From positions 2,604,001-2,668,000 of the forward strand of contig CAVRDJ010000002.1 in assembly GCA_963719875.1 (NCBI GenBank): a DNA stretch of 64,000 nt. Direction: 5' to 3'. Below, in pieces: positions 44,776-50,683 of this stretch. The first letter of the stretch is position 1; every line of letters starts with the position of its first letter. Source of the DNA: Palsa-360 sp963719875 (GTDB taxonomy: Bacteria > Acidobacteriota > Terriglobia > Acidiferrales > UBA7541). The notes beneath the pieces were generated by a model. That model ran no database searches. It saw nothing but the letters and a program-made list of their open reading frames with translations, and was not told the origin of the DNA. The position numbers and the translations under genes are program-made.

Positions 44776-44840
44776 CGGGTGGCCCGGCCTTTGTTTTGAA
44801 GTTAGGGTGCCTCATCCTTGGCGGTTTTCAAGGGTGAGGC
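44776..44840. repeat. Tail repeat (GGTGGCC...TTTTGAA), copy after the HipA-like pair
   Basis: Begins 12 bp after the stop codon: GGTGGCCCGGCCTTTGTTTT, then GAAGTTAGGGTGCC and GGCGGTTTTCAAGGGTGAGG. Related copies follow the stop codons at 46264 and 48385 and occur at 45.37 and 47.09 kb. A TTGAA/TTCAA inverted core can fold into a hairpin. Confidence 0.65.
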
Positions 44841-44885
44841 TATTCGGTCCTTTCGGTGGATTGCTCTTTGGGCGCCAGCCCGGCT

Positions 44886-44928
44886 TGGTGTCATTCTTCG
44901 CTTCGTTCAGAATGACACACGGTTGGGC
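44886..44928. repeat. ATTCTTCGCTTCG direct repeat, left copy flanking the GIY-YIG gene
   Basis: GTGTCATTCTTCGCTTCGTT, then CAGAATGACACACGGTTGGG. It matches 45267-45310 in the same orientation and shares its core with the interior of the MITE-like element. The GIY-YIG stop codon lies inside it. Confidence 0.75.
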
Positions 44929-45218
44929 GTAGGCGACTTTAGGTCGGCAGCCAGGTCCCGCCAGTGTGGATTGAAAGATTCGATCAAAGCAATCTTCCTC
45001 GCCCGTAACCACCCCTTGAGTTGCTTCTCCCACGCAATGGCGATACGGATGTCTCCGAAGACCTCGAAATACACGAGTTCGGTCACGCGGTAGCGAGCGG
45101 TAAATGCCGGGGGGCGCATTTCTTTGTGTTCCATGACGCGGCTCAGGAGATCGCTCGTCACGCCGATGTAGAGAACGCGCGATGCGCTGGCCATGATGTA
45201 GACGTGACAGGTTTTCAC
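44907..45218 (-). CDS. GIY-YIG nuclease-domain protein
   Basis: 103 residues from GTG at 45218 (VKTCHVYIMASASRVLYIGV). The GIY-YIG core is recognisable: VYIM and LYIG strands, the catalytic Arg region TSDLLSRVMEHK, and the metal-binding Glu in IAIAWEKQLKGWLRARKIAL; LIESFNPHWRDLAADL is typical of the small YhbQ-like group. These are nucleases of unclear function, often linked to repeats or mobile elements. The gene is bracketed by two direct copies of a dispersed repeat, the left copy supplying its last codons. No strong ribosome binding site is seen; a longer frame extends upstream through the right repeat copy. Confidence 0.75.
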   Translation of the reverse strand: MKTCHVYIMASASRVLYIGVTSDLLSRVMEHKEMRPPAFTARYRVTELVYFEVFGDIRIAIAWEKQLKGWLRARKIALIESFNPHWRDLAADLKSPTPNRVSF

Positions 45219-45266
45219 CGGAGATGCCCTGGCACGCGATTGTACCCTGTGGCAAGGACGGTGACA

Positions 45267-45310
45267 GAGAGATTCTTCGCTTCGCTCAGAATGACACCCG
45301 GTTGGGGGTG
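45267..45310. repeat. ATTCTTCGCTTCG direct repeat, right copy
   Basis: AGAGATTCTTCGCTTCGCTC followed by AGAATGACACCCGGTTGGGG. Same orientation as 44886-44928 with few differences over about 38 bp. Confidence 0.75.
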
Positions 45311-45366
45311 CCGGTGGCGGCGCACCTTTTAAATTGAATTTGGAGTGCCGGATGCGCCAACTGTAT

Positions 45367-45455
45367 GAGCGGTTTTGAACTTTCGGGTGGCGCAACTTCG
45401 TGGTGTTCAAGGGTGCGGGTTTTCTGATCATCGATTCTCCATTTCTTGCTGGGCG
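45367..45455. repeat. Tail repeat copy
   Basis: GAGCGGTTTTGAACTTTCGG, GGTGGCGCAACTTCGTGGTG and TTCAAGGGTGCGGGTTTTC followed by TGATCATCGATTCTCCATTT. The second part matches 47.15 kb (TCCGATCCTCGATTCTTCC), so the repeat unit is longer than its hairpin. Confidence 0.6.
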
Positions 45456-45523
45456 ATAGCACAGGCATGGGTCTGTAGGGTTTCCGGTTGATCTTGGCAT
45501 GTGCGATCCATGTCGCTGGATTG

Positions 45524-45551
45524 AACCCCCACAGACTGAAGTCTGCGCTAC
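45524..45551. repeat. GTAGCG palindrome, right arm only
   Basis: AACCCCCACAGACTGAAGTC followed by TGCGCTAC. A diverged half-copy of the palindrome family of 11.33 kb; no left arm is present. Confidence 0.6.
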
Positions 45552-45718
45552 TAGGGCCTTTCTGCGTGCGCGGCTTGTGTCTTACAGAATCCCTTCTAGA
45601 TCGCACAAATACGTGTTGACATGGCAGATTCAGTATCAATAGAGTCTCGCCAAAGACCGGAAAAAACGCAGCCCGAACGCCTACACGATCGTGCGTACCG
45701 GCTTTGAGGAGGGTTGAC

Positions 45719-46264
45719 GTGAAGAAAATTCTGATGATTTCAGGAATAGTCACAGGACTGATGCTGTCGCTGCCCGTGCAATCGCGCGCTCAACAGCAGG
45801 CGCGTTCGGCGCCGGCCAAGCAAGCGACCAGCGACCTCAAGGCGACCAGGGATATCAAAGTCATATCGAGTGCCGGCGCGCGTGCCTTGGCGGACGCGTG
45901 TTCCGCTTGGGCCGAGCAGAACAAGAAAATCGTGGCGATGGCGATTCTGGATTGGGGCGGTAATCTCATCGAGTCCCACGCCATGGAAGGCGCGCCGATG
46001 AACGCGATCGACACCGCGCTGTTGAAGGCCAAGTCGGCCTTGCGCTGGCGGCGCCCCACTTCGGAGACGAACAAGATGGTCCGGAGCGGCGAGAATTTGG
46101 CGCCGACCTTCATGCACGACTTCCCCCAACCGGGTGCGCTTCCTATCGTGGTCAACGGTCAAGTCATTGGCGCGATGGGCGTGTCGAGTGGGGACGGTGA
46201 GAAATGCGCCCAGGCGGCCATCGACGCGGTGTTCAACGGACAAGCGACCTCTTCGGCACAGTAA
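45719..46264 (+). CDS. Exported GlcG/HbpS-like (DUF336) protein
   Basis: 181 residues from GTG at 45719 after GAGGAGGGTTGAC. Signal peptide (ILMISGIVTGLMLSLPVQSR). The remainder matches the GlcG/HbpS fold: DIKVISSAGARALADACSAW, KKIVAMAILDWGGNLIESHA, ALLKAKSALRWRRPTSE and ALPIVVNGQVIGAMGVSSGD GEKCAQAAIDA as the typical end. Family members bind haem or small ligands, or support glycolate use; the exported form points to an extracytoplasmic ligand-binding role. The duplicated repeat module starts 9 bp after its stop. Confidence 0.82.
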   Translation: MKKILMISGIVTGLMLSLPVQSRAQQQARSAPAKQATSDLKATRDIKVISSAGARALADACSAWAEQNKKIVAMAILDWGGNLIESHAMEGAPMNAIDTALLKAKSALRWRRPTSETNKMVRSGENLAPTFMHDFPQPGALPIVVNGQVIGAMGVSSGDGEKCAQAAIDAVFNGQATSSAQ

Positions 46265-46359
46265 TTGGCGGCGGGTGGCTTAGCCTTTGAGCGGTCTTGA
46301 ACTTACGGGTGGCCGACCCCTTGCGGCCATTCAAGAGGTCGGAGGTTTTGTTTTTTTCG

Positions 46360-46540
46360 TCAGCGCTTCTTTACTTTCACCGGAACGAATTCAATCTTGA
46401 TCCTGGTGTTGAGGGCATAGGCGACTCGGGCGAGCGTGCTGAGTGTGACATATCTTGTGGAAGTCTCGATGAGCGATATTTTGGAGGCGTTCATCCCCGC
46501 CCGAGCTGCCAGCTGCGTTTGATTCAAATTTTCCAGCTTT
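46360..46540 (-). pseudogene. 5'-truncated XRE-type HTH gene
   Basis: The minus strand encodes LENLNQTQLAARAGMNASKI, then SLIETSTRYVTLSTLARVAY ALNTRIKIEFVPVKVKKR and stop. This is the C-terminal two-thirds of a HigA-like helix-turn-helix antitoxin (NQTQLAARAG ... SLIE). The 5' end is cut by the palindrome at 46542, so there is no start codon. Nonfunctional relic. Confidence 0.7.
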
Positions 46541-46541
46541 G

Positions 46542-46612
46542 GTAGCGTAGGCTTCAGCCTGCGGATTTTTTGCGCGAGTCGCCCAAACCCCGCAGGCTGA
46601 AGCCTACGCTAC
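46542..46612. repeat. GTAGCG palindromic repeat, full copy
   Basis: Left arm GTAGCGTAGGCTTCAGCCTG from 46542, right arm ending GCCTACGCTAC at 46612. It interrupts the HTH gene. Confidence 0.85.
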
Positions 46613-46749
46613 GAAAATCTGCCCTTTATGGGGCTGGTTAGATAACGTTGCCGGTTCCTCCTTCCGAGTTGACATGGTAGTGCTAACGACCAAGGCTCGG
46701 AAGAAAGTAGAAGACAACGTTATCTCATCAGACGGGAAGCTTGCCGGGC

Positions 46750-46965
46750 TTAATGCCGATGTTTGTGCGTAACGTCTGGCGATCCCCATTTCGCCCAAGA
46801 GGCGCCATTTTCCTCGTGTGTTTTTCTGGCTAGCGCGTCCAGATGGATCTTCATCGCGCACGGATCGCAGATGGTCTGATCGGAAGGCTTGCCACATACG
46901 TTGCAACTGTGCCTTGAGGGCTCGGGCCGGGATGTATCTAAATCGCGTGATTTCATTTGCTTCAC
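46750..46965 (-). CDS. Small zinc-ribbon protein
   Basis: 71 residues from ATG at 46965 with AAGGTG upstream. Four cysteines form a zinc ribbon: Cys21-x2-Cys24 (CNVCGKPSDQ) and Cys33-x2-Cys36 (TICDPCAMKI), followed by a helix HLDALARKTHEENGASWAKW. The His/Lys-rich end (DVTHKHRH) may also bind metal. It resembles small zinc-finger proteins of unknown function. A longer minus-strand frame over the same stretch has no such motif and is taken as its shadow. Confidence 0.5.
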   Translation of the reverse strand: MKQMKSRDLDTSRPEPSRHSCNVCGKPSDQTICDPCAMKIHLDALARKTHEENGASWAKWGSPDVTHKHRH

Positions 46966-47087
46966 CTTTTTTGCCGCTCGCGGACGCCCGTGCAGCTATT
47001 CCTACCAGGGCATCCCGAACCTCTGTAGTCATTATATCGCATTCCGATATGTTTTGGGTTATCGAATTCGAATACTAAGAGTAAATG

Positions 47088-47275
47088 GGGCGGTGGGCCG
47101 GCCTTTGTGTGTTTTGAACTTTGGGTGCCGCCTCCTGGGGGTGTTCAAGGGCGCGGGTTTTCCGATCCTCGATTCTTCCTTTCCCGGTGGTCGATTCCGA
47201 TCTGACCTTTCTTCGCCTGCGGCGCGTTGTGCAGAGAAGAAAAACACGCACCCTTCACAAAAATCGTGAAGAGTG
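47088..47275. repeat. Long copy of the tail repeat
   Basis: GGTGGGCCGGCCTTTGTGTG, TTTTGAACTTTGGGTGCCGC, GTGTTCAAGGGCGCGGGTTT and then CACCCTTCACAAAAATCGTG. The last part has a counterpart near 48.81 kb (CACCCTTCACAAGAATCGGG). It shows the repeat can be at least 190 bp long. Confidence 0.6.
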
Positions 47276-47330
47276 CGGCACCCGAAAAGTGAACATCAAT
47301 CCTAAGCCCGGGCCGCCCGAAAGTTTGTCC

Positions 47331-47359
47331 CAAACCCCGCAGGCTGAAGCCTACGCTAC
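47331..47359. repeat. GTAGCG palindrome, right arm only
   Basis: CAAACCCCGCAGGCTGAAGC followed by CTACGCTAC; identical over its length to the right arm at 46.59 kb. Confidence 0.7.
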
Positions 47360-47524
47360 TAAGGGCTGGCCCGCCCGCCGGGGATTCGGGCCTTCAGCGC
47401 CTAGAGAACTTGTACTACAATCCTTCTGCACCACGGATCATCCCTGAACCTTTCCATCGCGCAGCACTCTGGCGCTTCGAGCCGCACGCACCGGCCATGA
47501 CAAGGAACAAGGAGGGCGCCGATT

Positions 47525-48385
47525 ATGGATCCGATCAGACGCAACATACTTGCAACGGGCGCCGCGGCGACGGCAATGGCCGCAGCGCCGCACCTGTTTG
47601 CTCAGCAGACGGGGCAAGGAGGAGCCGCCATGTCCTTCTACGAGAAAGGCCCCGTTCGCATCCACTATGAGGAAGACGGTTCCGGCTTCCCGTTGTTGCT
47701 CATCGCCGGCGGGGGATTGAATTCGACGATCTCCGCCTTGACCAGCGGCGGGCCCTTTAACCCGATCGAGGAGTTCAAGGGAGAGTACCGCTGCATCGCG
47801 TCGGACCTGCGCAACGCCAATGGCGGCCAGTCCTCCGGCCCGCTCGAGATCGAACGGCCGTGGGATGCATATACCGACGACCATCTCGGTGTGATGGATC
47901 ACCTGGGCATCGGAAAGTTCATGGTGCTGGGCTTCTGCATTGGCGGCCCCTTCATCTGGAACCTGTTGCGGCGGGCGCCGGATCGCATCGTCGCAGCCGT
48001 GCTGGCGCAGCCCAGCGGGTCGCGTCCGGAGTTGCGCGATCTTTTCTACGAAAACAATATGAAGGACTGGGGTCCGGAATTGGTCAAGCGCCGGCCCGAG
48101 ATCACGATGGGGATGGTCGACAAATTTCTGACCAAGATGTACCGCACCAACCCCGACTTCGTCTTCACCGTGACACGCGATTTCGTGCGCAGTTGCCAGA
48201 CGCCCGTCCTGATCCTGCCGGATGATATCCCGGCGCATCCGTACGCCGTCGCCATGGAAGCCGCGATGCTTGCGCCAAACGCCGAAGTGAGCATATTCCC
48301 GTGGAAGGAGCCCAAGGAGCGGATTCCCCTGGCGGTGCGCCAGATACGGTCCTTCCTCCGGGCACATCGCCCTGCTTCTGGTTAG
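47525..48385 (+). CDS. Exported alpha/beta hydrolase with Cys nucleophile
   Basis: 286 residues from ATG at 47525 with AAGGAGGG eight bases upstream. A Tat-like start (DPIRRNILATGAAATAMAAA) suggests export. Alpha/beta-hydrolase features: GFPLLLIAGGGLNSTIS, AYTDDHLGVMDHLGIG and the nucleophile elbow LGFCIGGPFIW with Cys138 in place of Ser, as in dienelactone hydrolases. The expected late catalytic His is not evident; PWKEPKERIPLAVRQIRSFL has none, and only His231 (PAHPYAVAME region) is close. Either another His serves or activity is altered. The second copy of the composite repeat module begins 7 bp after its stop. Confidence 0.78.
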   Translation: MDPIRRNILATGAAATAMAAAPHLFAQQTGQGGAAMSFYEKGPVRIHYEEDGSGFPLLLIAGGGLNSTISALTSGGPFNPIEEFKGEYRCIASDLRNANGGQSSGPLEIERPWDAYTDDHLGVMDHLGIGKFMVLGFCIGGPFIWNLLRRAPDRIVAAVLAQPSGSRPELRDLFYENNMKDWGPELVKRRPEITMGMVDKFLTKMYRTNPDFVFTVTRDFVRSCQTPVLILPDDIPAHPYAVAMEAAMLAPNAEVSIFPWKEPKERIPLAVRQIRSFLRAHRPASG

Positions 48386-48477
48386 ACGAATGGGTGGCCC
48401 AGCCTTTGAATGGTTTTGAACTTCCGGGTGGCCGAACCCTTGCGGTTTTTAATGTGTCGGAGGTCTTGGATTTTCCG

Positions 48478-48583
48478 TCAGCGCTTCTTTGCTTTTATCG
48501 GAACGAATTCAATCTTGAACCTGGTGTTGAGGGCAGAGGCGACTCGGGCGAGCGTGCTGCGTTTGATTCGATTTTCCGTGATT
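48478..48583 (-). pseudogene. Second, shorter HTH remnant
   Basis: Minus strand: STLARVASALNTRFKIEFVP IKAKKR and stop, the C-terminal end of the same HTH protein as at 46.4 kb. The helix-turn-helix itself is lost by an internal deletion, and a palindrome cuts the 5' side at the same place. Confidence 0.65.
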
Positions 48584-48584
48584 G

Positions 48585-48655
48585 GTAGCGTGGGCTTCAG
48601 CCTGCGGATTTTTGTGCGAGTTGCACCAAAACCCGCAGGCTGAAGCCTACGCTAC
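48585..48655. repeat. GTAGCG palindromic repeat, full copy
   Basis: Left arm GTAGCGTGGGCTTCAGCCTG from 48585, right arm ending GCCTACGCTAC at 48655. Confidence 0.85.
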
Positions 48656-48955
48656 TAAAATCCGCACCACGCTCGGTTTTTGATCGCATTTCTGGTGTGG
48701 CACTTTTTATAGAATGTCAGCATGGTCTTTTCTCCCTTTCCCGCTGGCCGATTCCGATCTGTTTTTTCTTCGCGCGAGGCGTGTTCCGAGTGGAACAAAA
48801 ACCTCACCCTTCACAAGAATCGGGAAGGATGGGTCACTCAAATTTCAGAAGTGATTCGACCGAGGGATCGGCGGACGCAACGCACAACCGCGAGTGACGG
48901 CATACAGGCCAATCTTGCAGCATGTGATTCCGTGAGATAGGCTTACACCATCAGT

Positions 48956-49041
48956 GCCCGGGTGGCGGAATGGCATACGCGGGGGACTTAAAATCCCTTG
49001 CCCTTCGGGGCGTGCGGGTTCGACTCCCGCCCCGGGCACCA
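48956..49041 (+). tRNA. tRNA-Leu (anticodon TAA), CCA encoded
   Basis: The acceptor stem GCCCGGG pairs with CCCGGGC, followed by A and an encoded CCA. The anticodon loop CTTAAAA gives anticodon TAA at 48989-48991 between GGGGA and TCCCT. A long variable arm (GCCCTTCGGGGC) and T-loop GGTTCGACTCC confirm a class II Leu tRNA reading UUA. An integrase remnant ends 7 bp downstream. Confidence 0.95.
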
Positions 49042-49047
49042 ACGGAT

Positions 49048-49350
49048 TTAGATGAATTTGGATCCATTAACATGTTTCGGTTTTTTGTGTGCCCCTGGTA
49101 TACCCTTTGCTTCATGCAGAAGGAGCGGGTCGCGACTCCACGCACTCATCAAATCCGCTTCGAGTTGTTCTTGCCGTGATCGAACCCAGGGAGCGTAATA
49201 CTTCTCCGTGATACGAACGCTCTGATGTCCGAGGAACCCTGAAACCCGGTCGATTGGTACTCCGGCCAGCAGCAATTCGAGAGAAAATATTTCGCGGAAA
49301 CGAGGCGCAGCCGTGAGAAAGCGCCGCTCTGGGATGCGGCGGGTAGCCGA
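49048..49350 (-). pseudogene. C-terminal remnant of a tyrosine recombinase (integrase)
   Basis: The minus strand encodes PRFREIFSLELLLAGVPIDR, VSGFLGHQSVRITEKYYAPW and RQEQLEADLMSAW. These match boxes of phage-type integrases: the HxxR region (His replaced by Pro, APRFRE), LLAGVPI, GHQSVRITEKYY with the catalytic His and Tyr. The N-terminal two-thirds is missing, so it cannot recombine. It ends beside the 3' end of the tRNA-Leu gene, the usual att position for such enzymes. Confidence 0.8.
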
Positions 49351-49360
49351 TAGCGCCACT

Positions 49361-49669
49361 TCAGACAGACTTCGAGCTTTTTATTGATTCGCTGGAATGT
49401 GTGACTCGCCCGCCGCGGGCCCGGACCGAAATCAAGAGGGGCTCGAGCCGGTCTCTAAAAACCTGGCATGTCAGCCAAGCTGTGTCCACTAGCCGGAGAT
49501 TGTCGATGCCTCGCAGTTCAATCTCGAGACGTTCAAACAGGTCGTGTGTGGAGTTGTCCAACTGAGAGTCGCAGAACTTCATGTAAAGCCGCTCGCAAGA
49601 AAGTTCGACGGAGCGACTCCTTCGATTAATTCCGAGCAAGAGCAAGTCGCGTCGATTCAAGATTTGCAC
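49361..49669 (-). CDS. Hypothetical 102-residue protein
   Basis: No family recognised. Starts MQILNRRDLLLLGINRRSRS and contains VELSCERLYMKFCDSQLDNS, FERLEIELRGIDNLRLVDTA and LTCQVFRDRLEPLLISVRAR. Soluble, Arg- and Leu-rich, no signal peptide. It lies 24 bp downstream of the FAD subunit gene of the molybdenum oxidase and reads in the same direction, so it could be a last operon gene; alternatively it is a degraded end of the integrase islet. Weak call. Confidence 0.45.
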   Translation of the reverse strand: MQILNRRDLLLLGINRRSRSVELSCERLYMKFCDSQLDNSTHDLFERLEIELRGIDNLRLVDTAWLTCQVFRDRLEPLLISVRARGGRVTHSSESIKSSKSV

Positions 49670-49693
49670 CAGGATGAATGAAGTTGACTGTCT

Positions 49694-50683
49694 CTAAGCG
49701 CGTGTTGCAAGCGCAAGCACTGTGCGCCGGACCAGCGCTTTCGTCATCGGCAGTTTGTATGCGTTCTTGGAGAGCTTCTGAGCTCCCACGATCGCTGCTT
49801 CACCGGCCTTGGCCGCCAGTTCCGGCGTAATGCGCTGGCCGGTAAGCAGGCGTTCGACGTCAGGCAGACGCCACGGAATCGGTGCGACACCGCCCAAGAC
49901 GAGGCGCGCTCTCCGGCAGATTTCGTTGTCCATGTCGAGCACAACAGCCGCGCTGACGATAGCGTGCGTCCATGCTTCGCGGTCGAGCACCTTGTTATAG
50001 GTGCTCCGCCGGCCGGCATGCGCGGCCGCCAATTGCACTCCGGCAAGCACTTCATCGGCGGCCAGGACATTCTCTTTCGTGGCGTCCTTCTGAGGCAAAA
50101 CGAAGAAATCAGCCGCCGGCACTATACGTTCACCCGAGGGTCCCACGATCCGGAACTTGGCGTCGAGCGCAACCAGCGCCGGGGCGGTGTCCGAAGGGTG
50201 GACAATATAGCTGGGGCCGCCTCCAAAAATTGCATGGAATCGGTTATCGCCCACAATGGAAAAACAGGTGTCGCCGCCATTCTTGAGACAGGGAAAACCA
50301 TTGCGGAAATACCAGCACCACGGACGCTGGCAAACATTACCAGCCAGGGTGCCAACATTGCGAATCTGCGGCGTCGCTACCGTTTCGGCCGCCTCGGCCA
50401 GCACCGTGTACTGACTTCGAATTAATGGATGCTTGCCGAGAGTATCGAGAGTGATAAGGCCGCCAATATTTACCCCGCCCGGGGTGGGCGCCACCTGATC
50501 CTGCCCCTTGATCGTCTTCAGGTTAACAAGCACGTCCGGCTTAATCAGAAATTCTTTCACCATGCCCAAAAGATCGCTGCCGCCTCCGACCACTGACGGT
50601 GTCTGCCCATCCTTTCGCGCCTGCTGCACGAATGAAACTGCCTGCTCGAGAGTCTGCGGGTTCTTGTTGGCGAAGGTTTTCAT
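49694..50683 (-). CDS. Molybdenum hydroxylase FAD subunit with extra Fe-S cysteines (PaoB-like)
   Basis: 329 residues. FAD-binding motifs VVGGGSDLLGMV, GVNIGGLITLD and TLAGNVCQRPWCWYFRNG. The latter starts a Cys-x4-Cys-x8-Cys-x7-Cys set (NVCQRPWC ... GFPC ... GGDTC), as in PaoB-type subunits that bind an additional 4Fe-4S cluster. The C-terminal CO_deh_flav_C domain is present (RRARLVLGGVAPIPWRLPDV). It passes electrons from the Fe-S subunit to an acceptor. Start overlaps the stop of the molybdopterin subunit by 4 bp (ATGA), so the three genes are one operon. Confidence 0.9.
   Translation of the reverse strand: MKTFANKNPQTLEQAVSFVQQARKDGQTPSVVGGGSDLLGMVKEFLIKPDVLVNLKTIKGQDQVAPTPGGVNIGGLITLDTLGKHPLIRSQYTVLAEAAETVATPQIRNVGTLAGNVCQRPWCWYFRNGFPCLKNGGDTCFSIVGDNRFHAIFGGGPSYIVHPSDTAPALVALDAKFRIVGPSGERIVPAADFFVLPQKDATKENVLAADEVLAGVQLAAAHAGRRSTYNKVLDREAWTHAIVSAAVVLDMDNEICRRARLVLGGVAPIPWRLPDVERLLTGQRITPELAAKAGEAAIVGAQKLSKNAYKLPMTKALVRRTVLALATRA

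Larger units (their letters stand above)
46273..46622. repeat. Duplicated composite module, copy 1
   Basis: Order: tail repeat (GGGTGGCTTAGCCTTTGAGC ...), a decayed HTH gene on the minus strand (46360-46540), and a full GTAGCG palindrome (46542-46612). The same order recurs at 48392-48665 with an internal deletion of about 57 bp in the HTH part. Confidence 0.75.
48392..48665. repeat. Duplicated composite module, copy 2
   Basis: Same order as 46273-46622: tail repeat (GGGTGGCCCAGCCTTTGAAT), decayed HTH fragment, palindrome. It lacks about 57 bp between AGCGTGCT and GCGTTTGATTC relative to copy 1. Confidence 0.75.

Noticed and set aside
44776..48665. Possible CRISPR array in the repeat-rich zone
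   Set aside because: Repeats are palindromic, irregularly spaced, of several kinds and interspersed with genes; no regular repeat-spacer pattern and no cas gene.
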